Assembly: GCF_014145225.1 (NCBI RefSeq)
Contig: NZ_JABVCQ010000010.1
Location: 1 to 64,000 of the forward strand
DNA from: Thiospirillum jenense
Lineage (GTDB): Bacteria > Pseudomonadota > Gammaproteobacteria > Chromatiales > Chromatiaceae
Direction: 5' to 3'
Length of the DNA: 64,000 nt
This document shows positions 27,976 through 37,509 of this stretch, piece by piece. Below the pieces are notes generated by a model. The model was given only the letters and a program-made list of their open reading frames with translations. It did no database searches and was not told the DNA's origin. The position numbers and the translations under genes were made by a program. The stretch's first letter is position 1, and each line of letters starts with the position of its first letter.

Positions 27976-28761
27976 TCAACGCAGGCGGGGGAGGTACAGC
28001 AACGGATCAACGGCGCTGCCATCACGGCGGATTTCAAAATGCAATAACGCATCGCCATCGGTTGCCTGTCCAACTTCGGCGAGTACTTGACCGGCGCGCA
28101 CTGACTGCCCTTCGCGTGCAATCAGCCGGCGATTGAAGCCATAAGCACTCAAAAAATGGTCGTTGTGTTTGACAATAATAAGATTGCCGTAACCTTTAAG
28201 TCCACTCCCGCTATAAACCACCGTCCCGGCGGCGGTGGAGAGTACCGGACTGCCCAGCGCGGCTTTGATGCGCACGCCCTGATGGGTACGATCACCGCTG
28301 ACAAACTTTTGTTGCAACTTGCCGCGCACCGGCCACTGCCATTTAATTCCCGAGCCGGCGGCGGCACTGCCAGGCGCCGGCGGCGGGGCTTGACTACGCC
28401 CCTGGGCGGGCGCGGTTTGAGACGGCGATTTGCCACCGCTACTGCTCTGAGTCACTTGCCCATCCGGCGCGGCAATGCGCAGCAGACTCCCGACGTTAAT
28501 TCGGTACGGCGGCTTGAGTTGATTCCACCGCGCCAGCGTTTGATAGCGAATGCCGTGCCGCTGACCAATCAGTGACAGCGAATCCCCAGGTTGAACGCGA
28601 TAAAACCCCGGCGGCACATCACTTGCCATCTCACCGGTGCTGGTGCAACCCACCAGTGTCAGATGCGCCGTCATCGCCGCAGTCGCCCCAATCAACGCCA
28701 GCAGCCGCCACACCTGTTGCCAAGCGGCGCTGCCGTGCCGCAAATCCCGCCGCCCTGTCAC
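27976..28761 (-). CDS. nlpD: Lipoprotein NlpD, LysM and LytM-like peptidase domain
   Basis: NlpD activates the amidase AmiC during cell separation. GTG 28761 is chosen because it overlaps the pcm stop as GTGA. The 261-residue product has a lipobox LTLVGC after a hydrophobic stretch, a LysM domain (FYRVQPGDSLSLIGQRHGI), a Pro/Ala/Gln-rich linker and a degenerate LytM/M23 domain (WPVRGKLQQKF, GVRIKAALGSPVLSTAAG, HFEIRRDGSAVDPL). Zinc ligands of active M23 enzymes are not all present, as expected for NlpD. In enterobacteria the main rpoS promoter lies within nlpD; that may hold here. Confidence 0.94.
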   Translation of the reverse strand: MTGRRDLRHGSAAWQQVWRLLALIGATAAMTAHLTLVGCTSTGEMASDVPPGFYRVQPGDSLSLIGQRHGIRYQTLARWNQLKPPYRINVGSLLRIAAPDGQVTQSSSGGKSPSQTAPAQGRSQAPPPAPGSAAAGSGIKWQWPVRGKLQQKFVSGDRTHQGVRIKAALGSPVLSTAAGTVVYSGSGLKGYGNLIIVKHNDHFLSAYGFNRRLIAREGQSVRAGQVLAEVGQATDGDALLHFEIRRDGSAVDPLLYLPRLR

Positions 28762-29483
28762 GGTGACACTCCAAATGCCACGCCACTGAGCAGTGGAACG
28801 AAGGTGGCCGGCCCGAGTAACTCGTGACAAAACTCCTCGGCGGTGGTGCGGGTGAGGCGAATCAACACCTGCTCTTGACCGGTATCCAGCGGTGTGACCA
28901 TGCAGCCGCCAATGGTCAACTGTTGTGCCAGCGGGCGCGGGATGCCTTTGGCCGCGGCGGTGACGACGATGCCATCAAACGGGGCGTAGTCGGGCCAGCC
29001 GTGATTGCCGTCGCCGTGCTGCAAGCGCACGTTGCGCAGTTTGAGCTGCTGCAACCGTTGGGCGGCGCGGGTGGCCAGCAATGCCAGCCGCTCGATGCTG
29101 TAAACCCGTGCCACCAATGCGGCTAACACGGCGGTTTGAAATCCTGAACCGGTGCCGATTTCCAGCACCCGCAGGCGGGCGGGCGCGTGTGACTGATTTT
29201 CTAACAGCGCGGCGGTCATGCACGCCACCGTGTAGGGATGAGAAATGGTTTGACCGTAACCGATTGGGAGGGCGGATGCTTCGTAAGCGCGATTGGCGAG
29301 GGCTTCGTCCACAAACTGATGGCGCGGTACTTGCCCCATCACTGCCAGTACCCGTTGATCTTGAATGCCGGCGGTGCGCAGTTGCTCAACGAGCCGCTGT
29401 TGTTGCCGCAGCATTTGTTGCGATTCACCATGATCGGCGGGCGGTTGGTTGCTGGGAATATTCAGCACAGCGCGTCCAGCCAT
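28758..29483 (-). CDS. pcm: Protein-L-isoaspartate O-methyltransferase Pcm
   Basis: Pcm repairs isoaspartyl residues using SAM. The core is complete: [40 protein letters not shown], the SAM loop [18 protein letters not shown] and [14 protein letters not shown]. From ATG 29483, which overlaps the surE end by 22 bases, the product has 241 residues; a second ATG at 29414 would give 218, closer to the usual size, so the start is uncertain. Order surE-pcm-nlpD-rpoS is the classic gammaproteobacterial block. Confidence 0.95.
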   Translation of the reverse strand: MAGRAVLNIPSNQPPADHGESQQMLRQQQRLVEQLRTAGIQDQRVLAVMGQVPRHQFVDEALANRAYEASALPIGYGQTISHPYTVACMTAALLENQSHAPARLRVLEIGTGSGFQTAVLAALVARVYSIERLALLATRAAQRLQQLKLRNVRLQHGDGNHGWPDYAPFDGIVVTAAAKGIPRPLAQQLTIGGCMVTPLDTGQEQVLIRLTRTTAEEFCHELLGPATFVPLLSGVAFGVSP

Positions 29484-30217
29484 TGTCCGAGCGGCGCAAT
29501 GGCACTGTGGCGGGTGAGGTCAACGTGTAGTGGTGTAATTGAGACATACCCGAGGCGGATGGCGTGAAAATCTGTCCCTTCGCCGGCGTCCTGTTCGGGG
29601 CCGGCCGCGCCAACCCAGTACATCCGTCGGCCACGCGGGTCAATCACCGGTACCACTGGCTCGGCTTTGTGGCGATTACCCAACCGTGTGGCCAATAAAC
29701 CACGCACCTGGTCGAGCGGGATGTCTGGCACGTTGACGTTTAGAATTAAATTACCCGCCAGCGGGGCGCTACTTAATTGCGTGACCAGGCGCCCGGTGAT
29801 GGCGGCGGCGGTGGCTAAATGGCGTGGTTCTTGGGCGGCGATGGAGACGGCGATGGCGGGTAGCCCTAAAAACCGCCCTTCGGTGGCGGCGGCGACCGTG
29901 CCAGAATAGACCACATCATCGCCTAAATTGGGGCCGTGATTGATGCCGGCCACCACTAAATCCGGTTCGTGTTCTAATAAGCCGGTCATGGCTAAATGGA
30001 CACAATCGGTCGGGGTGCCGGCCACGCGGTAAAAATCCGGTTCGAGCCGTTCAGCGCGAATGGGCGCATCGAGGGTGAGTGAATTACTTGCGCCGCTGCG
30101 GTCACGATCCGGGGCGACAATGGTCACGCGCCCCCAGCGGGATAATTCCGCCGCCAGCACCTGTAACCCCGGGGAACGATAGCCATCATCATTGCTTAAT
30201 AAGATATTAAGACTCAT
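29462..30217 (-). CDS. surE: 5'/3'-nucleotidase SurE
   Basis: SurE is a metal-dependent nucleotidase and exopolyphosphatase of stationary phase. The 251-residue product begins [19 protein letters not shown] with the metal-binding DD pair, and shows [16 protein letters not shown], the metal Asn region [20 protein letters not shown] and VNVNVPD-like text ([10 protein letters not shown]). The start is shared with a leader that faces the smr gene; 151 bases between them hold the divergent promoters. Confidence 0.96.
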   Translation of the reverse strand: MSLNILLSNDDGYRSPGLQVLAAELSRWGRVTIVAPDRDRSGASNSLTLDAPIRAERLEPDFYRVAGTPTDCVHLAMTGLLEHEPDLVVAGINHGPNLGDDVVYSGTVAAATEGRFLGLPAIAVSIAAQEPRHLATAAAITGRLVTQLSSAPLAGNLILNVNVPDIPLDQVRGLLATRLGNRHKAEPVVPVIDPRGRRMYWVGAAGPEQDAGEGTDFHAIRLGYVSITPLHVDLTRHSAIAPLGQWLDALC

Positions 30218-30368
30218 TGCCCCGTCCTGCGTGAATGCGTGAGTGAATGAATGTTAAAATGCCACGTTTTTTAATCAACGCTATTAATTTTATCGGGCAA
30301 TTGCGTTTGATGATACCAAGACTACTCAATCACCGCTCGCGCCGCTGCCACGCTTTAGCATAATTCAG

Positions 30369-30917
30369 ATGAAAAACTCAATTCAACCATCTGATTCATT
30401 ATTGTTTTCGACTGCGGTTGAAGACGTGCAGCCGTTGAATTATGACGGCATTGAACCGTATCGTCACAAGCCCTCGCCACATCCGCGACCGCGTCCATCC
30501 GAAAATCCCCCGCCCGCGGTCACGGCGCGATTGTCTGAAACCGAAGTCACCACCCATGACTATCTACTGTACGCCCAACCCGGTATCCAACACCGCGTTT
30601 TAGCAGAATTACAACGCGGCCACCTCCCGATTGCGCTGGAACTCGACCTGCACGGCCTGACTGCTGACTACGCCTACGCCACGTTGCAAGCCTTTTTAGC
30701 CGATTGCCGAGTGCGGCGGCTGCGCTGTGTGCGTATCATTCACGGCAAAGGATCACGATCTGCCGATCAACAACCGGTCTTAAAACGCAAATTGAATTAT
30801 TGGCTGCGGCTACACAGCGACGTGTTAGCCTTTTGCTCTGCGCCGCGCCATGATGGTGGCACGGGGGCGCTGTATGTCCTGCTGCGCAATCCCAACAAAC
30901 GTCACCAACCGTCGTAG
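30369..30917 (+). CDS. Smr-domain protein (SmrA/YdaL-like)
   Basis: The Smr domain is a small nuclease-like domain found in MutS2 and in stand-alone proteins. The 182-residue product has a divergent N-terminal half with YLLYAQPGIQHRVLAELQRG and a C-terminal Smr domain with both hallmark motifs: LDLHGLTADYAY and RIIHGKGSRSA, followed by ALYVLLRNP. Stand-alone Smr proteins of this layout are common in gammaproteobacteria; their cellular role is not settled. It is transcribed away from surE. Confidence 0.9.
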   Translation: MKNSIQPSDSLLFSTAVEDVQPLNYDGIEPYRHKPSPHPRPRPSENPPPAVTARLSETEVTTHDYLLYAQPGIQHRVLAELQRGHLPIALELDLHGLTADYAYATLQAFLADCRVRRLRCVRIIHGKGSRSADQQPVLKRKLNYWLRLHSDVLAFCSAPRHDGGTGALYVLLRNPNKRHQPS

Positions 30918-30944
30918 CGGCCAGTGCATTTGGGTAATCGAATC

Positions 30945-33851
30945 ATGAGCGTGATTTCTGTACAAAACATGGGCGTCGAACACAACACCAATCAACGGTA
31001 TCAATTGCTTTTCACCCATTTAAGCGACGGTGTGGTTTATCACGACGCCAGCGGTGCCATTATTGATGCTAATCCCGCCGCCGAGCGCATTCTTGGGGTG
31101 ACGCTGGCGCAGATGCAAGGTAGCACCGCCACGGATCCGTGCTGGCATGTGATTCACGAGGACGGCTCGCCGTTTCCCGGTGAACAGCATCCGGCGGCAA
31201 TTGCCCTGACCACCGGGCGGGAAGTCCACAACGTGGTGATGGGCGTGTTTAACCCGGAATTGACCGATTATTGCTGGATTCGCGTCCACGCCTACCCCAG
31301 TTTTGACACGGGCGCAGACCAACCGTATCAGGTGTGCGTGACCTTTACTGACATTACCTGCTACAAACGCGCTGAATCGCGGCTGCAATCCATGCTGGCC
31401 AGCGCCCCGCACGGCATCGTCGAAGCGCATCCCATGACCCACAAATTACTGTGGTGCAACCGCGTCATGCTCACCCTGTTTGGCTATCAAGCGGCCGAAT
31501 TCAGCCAACGACATGTGTTGGATTTGCACCCACCCGAAGCACATCCGCGAGTGCTGGCCGCGTTCAGCCGCATGGGGCGCGGCGATTTAACCCCCGTCAC
31601 TGATATTCCGTGTCGCCACCGTGACGGTCATGTGTTTTATTGCAAAATCTCCCCCGGCGCTCTACAACTGGGTAATCAATTAACACTGGTCGCCTTTTTT
31701 ACCGACGTCACCACCGAATACCGCGCCCGCTTGGCATTACAACGCAGTGAACACGCCCTGCTGCGCGCCCAAGCCATCGCCCAACTTGGCTCGTGGGAAC
31801 TGGATTTAATCAGCGGTGAGCTGACCTGGTCGCCGCAGGTCTATCGCATCTTTGAAATTGACCCGCGGGATTTCGGCAATTCCTACGCCGCCCTGTTAGC
31901 CCTGATTCACCCCGAAGATCGCACGGAGGTTGATCGCCTATACCGTGACTCGTTGGCGACCCACAGCCGTTACGAAATCGTCCATCGCATTCTCTTACCC
32001 GGCGGGCGGGTGAAATGGCTGCACGAGCGCGGTGAATCTGATTTCGCCACCGACGGCCAGCCGCTCCTGTCACACGGCACGGTGCAGGACATCACCGTTC
32101 GCAAACAGGCCGAGCAGGCGTTGCGTGACAGTGAACTGCGTTACCGCAACATGGCCGCCAATATTCCCGGGGCGGTGCTGCGTTACCGCATGGCCGCGGA
32201 TGGTACCGGGCAGATTATTGATGCCAGTCCCGGCGCTGAGGCGCTGTGGGAGCGGACGCCCTCGGAGATCATTGCGCGGGGGCAATCGTTGGAAGCCATG
32301 AGCGATGCGCAAAATCGTTACGCCCTGCGCACGTCGCTCTTGGATTGCGCCAACCAATTGATGCCCTGGCAGCAAACGTGGCCGATTGAAACGCCCACTG
32401 GTGGCAAGCGTTGGTTACAAGCCAGTGGGCGGCCGAGTGTGGATGAGGAGAGCAACGTGGTCTGGGATTTGCTCGTGTTGGATGTTACCGCCCAGCGGCT
32501 GGCGGAATTCACCCAGCGCCAATCGCAGGAACAATTGGCGTTTCTATCCTCCCACGATGCGTTGACGGGTTTACCTAACCGTACGCTGTTCCGCGATCGC
32601 CTTGAACATGCCATCGCCGTTGCCCAACATGCCGGCAGTGAGCTGGCGCTGTTATTGGTGGATTTGGATCGCTTCAAAACCGTTAATGAAACGCTCGGCC
32701 ATCCGGTGGGCGATGCACTGTTGCAGGCCGCGGTGGTGCGTTTAACCCGATTTGTTCAACAAGACAATACGCTGGCGCGGTTGGGCGGTGACGAGTTTGT
32801 CATCCTGATTGAACATGACGCCAGTGCCCAGCGGGCGGGGGTCTTTGCCGATCAACTGTTGGACAGTTTTGCTAACCCACTGCTCGTGGACGGGCGCGAA
32901 CTGCACATCACCGCCAGCATCGGCATTTGCCTGTTTCCCTCCGATGGTGACACGGCCGACGATTTGCTGCGCCACGCTGACGTCGCGCTCTACCGTGCCA
33001 AGCATCAGGGGCGCAACACTTGGCAGTATTTTGAACACGACATGACCATTCACGCGCACGAGCAGTTGTTAATTGAAAATGCGCTGCGCGGGGCGTTGGT
33101 GCGCAATGAGCTGCGGGTGCATTACCAACCGCAGGTGTGGCTGGATAATGGCACAATTGCCGGGGTCGAGGCGCTGGTGCGCTGGCAACATCCCGAGTGG
33201 GGATTGGTGCCACCGGGGCGGTTCATTCCATTAGCCGAGGAAATCGGGTTAATTGGCGAGATCGGCGCGTGGGTGCTGCGCGAAGCCTGCCAACAAGTGG
33301 TGCGCTGGCAAAAAGCCGGCTTTCATCTGCCATGTCTAGCCGTCAACTTGTCCGTGCAGCAATTGGAACGGCACACGCTGGCCGAGCAGATTTTGGGCAT
33401 TTTGGATGACACCGGTTTAGACCCGAGCGGTTTGGAGTTGGAAGTTACCGAATCGATGATTATGCAAGAACCCGAGCGGGCAATTGCCACCCTCAACACC
33501 CTGCGGCAACAGGGCATATTGGTAGCGATTGATGATTTTGGCACCGGCTACTCGTCACTCGGTTATATCAAACGCCTGCCGTTAACCCGACTGAAAATTG
33601 ACCGCTCGTTTGTCAGCGACATTGGGCATGATCTGGATGATGAAACCATCGTGCGCGCCATCATCGGCTTGAGTCACAGTCTGGGGTTGGAAGTCATCGC
33701 CGAAGGGGTTGAAACCACCGAGCAGGCGCTGTTTTTGCAACAAGAAGGCTGTGCGATTGCGCAAGGGTATCTATTCAGCCGCCCGCTGCCCGCCGACGAA
33801 TTCACGCAACAATTTGTTTCACAAGCGCTTTCTAATCAATCGCGCATTTAA
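30945..33851 (+). CDS. PAS-GGDEF-EAL protein (cyclic di-GMP turnover)
   Basis: A 968-residue soluble c-di-GMP enzyme; no membrane segment is seen. It carries about four PAS modules (roughly 15-135, 140-260, 270-390, 395-515), including the PAS_3-like [20 protein letters not shown]. The GGDEF domain has GGDEF at about 614-618; no RxxD inhibitory site stands at the usual spacing. The EAL domain begins EALVRWQHP (about 742) and keeps NLSVQQLE, the ExT motif [25 protein letters not shown] and AEGVET, so phosphodiesterase activity is expected and cyclase activity is possible. The start is ATG 30945; a GTG at 30924 is an alternative. A link to motility near the flagellar cluster is only inference. 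Confidence 0.93.
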   Translation: MSVISVQNMGVEHNTNQRYQLLFTHLSDGVVYHDASGAIIDANPAAERILGVTLAQMQGSTATDPCWHVIHEDGSPFPGEQHPAAIALTTGREVHNVVMGVFNPELTDYCWIRVHAYPSFDTGADQPYQVCVTFTDITCYKRAESRLQSMLASAPHGIVEAHPMTHKLLWCNRVMLTLFGYQAAEFSQRHVLDLHPPEAHPRVLAAFSRMGRGDLTPVTDIPCRHRDGHVFYCKISPGALQLGNQLTLVAFFTDVTTEYRARLALQRSEHALLRAQAIAQLGSWELDLISGELTWSPQVYRIFEIDPRDFGNSYAALLALIHPEDRTEVDRLYRDSLATHSRYEIVHRILLPGGRVKWLHERGESDFATDGQPLLSHGTVQDITVRKQAEQALRDSELRYRNMAANIPGAVLRYRMAADGTGQIIDASPGAEALWERTPSEIIARGQSLEAMSDAQNRYALRTSLLDCANQLMPWQQTWPIETPTGGKRWLQASGRPSVDEESNVVWDLLVLDVTAQRLAEFTQRQSQEQLAFLSSHDALTGLPNRTLFRDRLEHAIAVAQHAGSELALLLVDLDRFKTVNETLGHPVGDALLQAAVVRLTRFVQQDNTLARLGGDEFVILIEHDASAQRAGVFADQLLDSFANPLLVDGRELHITASIGICLFPSDGDTADDLLRHADVALYRAKHQGRNTWQYFEHDMTIHAHEQLLIENALRGALVRNELRVHYQPQVWLDNGTIAGVEALVRWQHPEWGLVPPGRFIPLAEEIGLIGEIGAWVLREACQQVVRWQKAGFHLPCLAVNLSVQQLERHTLAEQILGILDDTGLDPSGLELEVTESMIMQEPERAIATLNTLRQQGILVAIDDFGTGYSSLGYIKRLPLTRLKIDRSFVSDIGHDLDDETIVRAIIGLSHSLGLEVIAEGVETTEQALFLQQEGCAIAQGYLFSRPLPADEFTQQFVSQALSNQSRI

Positions 33852-33951
33852 ATCAAGTGTGTGCAAAAAACTGTCACTTCTTGCCATCAAGTCCGGCCGC
33901 CTGTTGTACACTCAAAGGTGCCAAACAACTTTAACTTCCCACTGTAAGTCT

Positions 33952-34125
33952 ATGGTTTACAAGCGTCGTTCTCGCTTTGACTTGTTCTCGTTGTTGGTGT
34001 TGGTCGTCGTCGTGGGCTTGTCACTAACCATTTTTTACCAACTCAAACTCTACCAATGGGGAGCAAAGTTACCAATGGTTGAACATTTGCGGTTGCCCAA
34101 TAGTGTGCGCGATATTGGCGGTTGA
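33952..34125 (+). CDS. Small single-span membrane protein, unknown
   Basis: A 57-codon frame begins MVYKRRSRFDLFSLLVLVVV: a basic N-terminus, one strong membrane segment (about 11-29) and a short tail containing EHLRLPNSVRDIGG. The positive-inside layout suggests N-in, C-out topology. No family is recognised. It lies alone between the GGDEF-EAL gene and pssA on the opposite strand. The ribosome site is weak, so the evidence is the coherent membrane-protein layout only. Confidence 0.45.
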   Translation: MVYKRRSRFDLFSLLVLVVVVGLSLTIFYQLKLYQWGAKLPMVEHLRLPNSVRDIGG

Positions 34126-34175
34126 GCGCGGGTCATTTAATTGGTCATTCATTTTTCAATCCCCAAACGATTGTC

Positions 34176-34202
34176 GGATGCGGTGTGTGAATGAACTGCA
34201 TC
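34176..34202. repeat. GGATGCGG-type palindrome, imperfect
   Basis: GGATGCGG at 34176-34183 and CTGCATC at 34196-34202 form an imperfect stem. It belongs to the same family as the hairpins at 34237-34265 and 39779-39810. Confidence 0.45.
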
Positions 34203-34229
34203 ACTCAGCGTTAGCCAAATAATTTATTA

Positions 34230-34265
34230 AAAAACAGGATGCGGTTCACACCCTACCCCGCATCT
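34230..34265 (-). terminator. pssA terminator, GGATGCGG-type hairpin
   Basis: On the - strand, AGATGCGG (from 34265) pairs with CCGCATCCT (to 34236), and GTTTTTTAA follows directly. This is a convincing intrinsic terminator nine bases past the pssA stop. Its arms match the hairpin at 39779-39810. Confidence 0.75.
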
Positions 34266-34274
34266 AGCAAATGA

Positions 34275-35042
34275 TTAAAGTTTATTTGTGTTTTTTTCGC
34301 GCTGGCGCTCCATTCTCCACCGCCGTAAGTGAATGAGTGTCAAAATTGGTCCAGAAAACGCATAGCCGATTGCTAACACAAATAACACAATTGGCGGATC
34401 AATGACCACGAATGCAAAAATCAACATTACCATGACGGTCATAATAAATGGCACCCGCCGATCATGCAAACTCAATTCCTTAAAACTGTGATAACGAAAA
34501 TTGCTCACCATTAATAACCCGGTGCTGGCGGTTAATATGGCCGCAATCCACGCAAAATCGGCGCCGTTGAGGTGATTATCTGCACCAATCCAAATGGCGG
34601 CAGTGGGAATAGCGGCAGCAGATGGGCTGGGTAAGCCTTGAAAATAGCGTTTATCACTATTGCCCAATTGCGTATTAAATCGGGCTAATCGCAATGCGGC
34701 GCCGGCGGTATAAACGAATGCGGCTAACCAACCAACCTTACCCAATCCGGCTAATGCCCAGTCATACATCACTAATGCGGGTGCGACGCCGAATGCCACC
34801 ATATCTGATAGGCTGTCGTATTCAGCGCCGAATGCACTTTGAGTGCGAGTTAAGCGCGCAATGCGGCCGTCAATTCCATCTAAAATCATTGCGGCAAAAA
34901 TAGCGAGTGCGGCGGCTTCAAAGCGGTTTTGATCGGCGGCAAGAATGGCATAAAAACCAGCAAATAACGCGGCGGTGGTGAATAAATTGGGCAATAGATA
35001 AATACCACGCCGCCGGTGAGATTTGAGTTTTGAATCTTCCAT
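34275..35042 (-). CDS. pssA: CDP-diacylglycerol-serine O-phosphatidyltransferase PssA
   Basis: PssA makes phosphatidylserine, the precursor of phosphatidylethanolamine, in the inner membrane. The 255-residue product is the membrane (type II) form: about eight hydrophobic segments and the CDP-alcohol phosphotransferase motif DG-x2-AR-x8-G-x3-D-x3-D, seen from DGIDGRIARLTRTQ to EYDSLSD. An Arg/His-rich N-terminus precedes the first span (LPNLFTTAALFAGFYA). It ends at a good intrinsic terminator. The tandem nuclease-methyltransferase genes lie just upstream on the same strand, with 138 bases between. Confidence 0.94.
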   Translation of the reverse strand: MEDSKLKSHRRRGIYLLPNLFTTAALFAGFYAILAADQNRFEAAALAIFAAMILDGIDGRIARLTRTQSAFGAEYDSLSDMVAFGVAPALVMYDWALAGLGKVGWLAAFVYTAGAALRLARFNTQLGNSDKRYFQGLPSPSAAAIPTAAIWIGADNHLNGADFAWIAAILTASTGLLMVSNFRYHSFKELSLHDRRVPFIMTVMVMLIFAFVVIDPPIVLFVLAIGYAFSGPILTLIHLRRWRMERQREKNTNKL

Positions 35043-35180
35043 AGTCAGAAATACCAGTGAAGTTGTTGCGGGAATTGTGGGTGATTGAACCCAGTATAAC
35101 TGTGATGCAGTGCAATTAACACTGTTGCCAAATAATTATTTACCAAACGTGATGGACATTGCGGCGCTAGTTTAATTGAA

Positions 35181-37418
35181 TTAAACACCGGTTAATAAGA
35201 GTGTTGCTTGCCCATCCGCTTTTAAGCGCCACCCATCACCGACGCAATAGGCAATGTCTTCTAATACACTGAGAATAGTTTGTGATTCAGGCGTGACACC
35301 ATTTTTTAATAATGGGATGATGGCCAATACGATGTCATCAAAGATCGCAATTTTATTTTCACGTTCCAGTCGGCGTAAATAAGAAATTAGGTAATAACGC
35401 ACCCGCAGATGCAAATCAATTTGCGTGGTAAAGGATTTATTCGCTTTGATCGTAAAGCGTTCCGTTGGCTTGTCAAAATCAAATAATTCTAACAATAATG
35501 GCGTTAAATCTGAATACTGCTTTTTTAATAAATCTAAAAAACCCAGTTCCAGCCCTTTAATAATTAACTCGTCGTTAATTTGTTCCAGAGTCGCGCCCTG
35601 ATATTTGGCAATCACGCCTTCAATCGTTTGAATCACGACTTCACCTATATCCATACCCAAACTGGCTTTCATAATATATTTGGGATGGCGCACCTTTCTA
35701 AAGTTAATAATCAATTGACCTGACAAGACGGTGAACGGGTTTTGTCGTTTCTTAAAACTGGTTTGGCCATTCTTTTGCGCCACCGCACCGGCATATTCAA
35801 ATCCGCACCGCTCGGCTGTTTCAATAATTAAATGCCAAAACTCCGGGTCCTTATGCGCAAAAACGAATGACATCCAGCGGTCGAATTTTAATACACGGTA
35901 CATTTCCGCAATGCTTTTTGCAATTAGCGCATTATAATCGGCTTTACTCTTTTCATGCTCACCGCCTTCAATTGCTTCTAACGCATAATCCTGTTCCGTT
36001 ACCGTCAACTCTAACCACGCATTCCACATCACCGATAAATCAAGATAGGGGATTTTTTTACCATAGGGCGGATCAGTGTAAATATAATCCACCGTTTCTT
36101 TTTTCAGGAATGATAAATCGGTGGCGGTGCCTTGCATCACTTGCAAATTGGCAATGGTGTCTTGATTAATTTTGTCTGCTATTTCAAATTTGGCATTGAT
36201 AACACCCTTAACTTTATTTTCAAATGTTTTAATCACATCTAAATCTTTATGCTTTGGCGCTAACCTGTATCTATAATAACGCATAGGGGCGCTATCTACA
36301 GTAATGTCACTCTGTCCAGACGGATGGCAGGTTAAATTAATCAAATTTAAAGTGCTTGAAAATGCCAACAACAGTGGTTTTTGTGTATTTTTATTTGATT
36401 TTTTTAAGATTAAATGCTTTAAAAATCCGAGTTGTGCTAACTGTTTTTTGCTAAACAAATCTTGTATTAGCTGAACATCCGAACCTTTTGGCAAAACAAA
36501 ATCTTTTGGATACGGGTATTTTTTTAACGCTTTTTCAATTGTATTTTCGCTGATTGGTTCATGCCGTAAATATGCAAATTTAATTTGTTCAAAATTGATT
36601 TTTAATTCATCTAAATCAACAGGATGGGTTAAACTATCCACCAAAAAAGCGGACATGGGATTTAAATCTAAATGAATCGCTCGTCTATCTAACATCATTG
36701 CTTCAATTGCTGTGATGCCACTGCCACCGAAGGAGTCTAATACCAAATCGCCCGGTTGTGAAAAATGCGCAATGTATTGATTTACAACATTCCACGCCTG
36801 TTTAGTAAAATACCCATGCACACCGAAATGCCGTTTTGCCGCTCGTTTTTTAACCGTGATTTCTTCCAATAACGGCTGACTTAAATAATCAAACGGCGCA
36901 GTGTTGATCGCACTTTTCGGCGGCGAATAAACAAACCGCTTGCCCATTTGAAATGCACTGGGCGCCAGATGTGCATATAACTGATCCCAATATTGCGCAA
37001 TGTCTTTTAATTGAAAATATAAAATTGGCTTGGTCATATCTTGCCGAAATAATGCAAATGCCCAACCATTGCATAATGCAAAAAAGGTACTGCGTACTTC
37101 GGGATGAATGCTATACGAAAAAACCTGTTCAACATTATCGCCTGATTGGATATTTTCATTTGGCGCTTTAGCATCTAATACCCACGCATAATTATTGCCG
37201 ACCTTTAACAAGTAATCAGGAATCAACTTAATTGGGCGTTTTTGACTGCCAATTTTCAAAAATGGATGGATTAAACTTTTACTGCGGACGATGTGCGGTT
37301 GTTCATAGCCAAGCTGCGTTAATAATGGCAAAATTAACACTTCCCGCACACTGTCTTCTTTAAAATCTGGTGATTCTAATTGAGAAAAATCGAAGTATTC
37401 AAACAGTTGGTTAATCAT
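35181..37418 (-). CDS. Nuclease-DNA methyltransferase fusion, tandem copy A
   Basis: A 745-residue single-chain protein with two parts. Residues 1-160 resemble the N-terminal nuclease domain of type I restriction subunits, with a PD-(D/E)xK core: PDYLL (Asp68) and LDAK (Asp82, Lys84). Residues 200-600 are an amino-methyltransferase: motif I LVLDSFGGSGITA (225-237), HLDLNP, and catalytic motif IV DPPY at 449-452 followed by GKKIPYLDL. The rest is helical. Base composition is low in G+C, unlike pssA and ettA. It is a close paralogue of the gene just upstream (37510-39753). The likely role is a restriction-modification enzyme of the fused type; the recognition site is unknown. A lone methyltransferase with a dead nuclease is the alternative. 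Confidence 0.85.
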   Translation of the reverse strand: MINQLFEYFDFSQLESPDFKEDSVREVLILPLLTQLGYEQPHIVRSKSLIHPFLKIGSQKRPIKLIPDYLLKVGNNYAWVLDAKAPNENIQSGDNVEQVFSYSIHPEVRSTFFALCNGWAFALFRQDMTKPILYFQLKDIAQYWDQLYAHLAPSAFQMGKRFVYSPPKSAINTAPFDYLSQPLLEEITVKKRAAKRHFGVHGYFTKQAWNVVNQYIAHFSQPGDLVLDSFGGSGITAIEAMMLDRRAIHLDLNPMSAFLVDSLTHPVDLDELKINFEQIKFAYLRHEPISENTIEKALKKYPYPKDFVLPKGSDVQLIQDLFSKKQLAQLGFLKHLILKKSNKNTQKPLLLAFSSTLNLINLTCHPSGQSDITVDSAPMRYYRYRLAPKHKDLDVIKTFENKVKGVINAKFEIADKINQDTIANLQVMQGTATDLSFLKKETVDYIYTDPPYGKKIPYLDLSVMWNAWLELTVTEQDYALEAIEGGEHEKSKADYNALIAKSIAEMYRVLKFDRWMSFVFAHKDPEFWHLIIETAERCGFEYAGAVAQKNGQTSFKKRQNPFTVLSGQLIINFRKVRHPKYIMKASLGMDIGEVVIQTIEGVIAKYQGATLEQINDELIIKGLELGFLDLLKKQYSDLTPLLLELFDFDKPTERFTIKANKSFTTQIDLHLRVRYYLISYLRRLERENKIAIFDDIVLAIIPLLKNGVTPESQTILSVLEDIAYCVGDGWRLKADGQATLLLTGV

Positions 37419-37509
37419 AAATTAGGCAGCTTTAATCATGCTGTAGGATGAGTGAGTAATAAAGAAATCTCGGCGAAGCAGCACCGAAAATTATCATTGT
37501 CGCACAACA

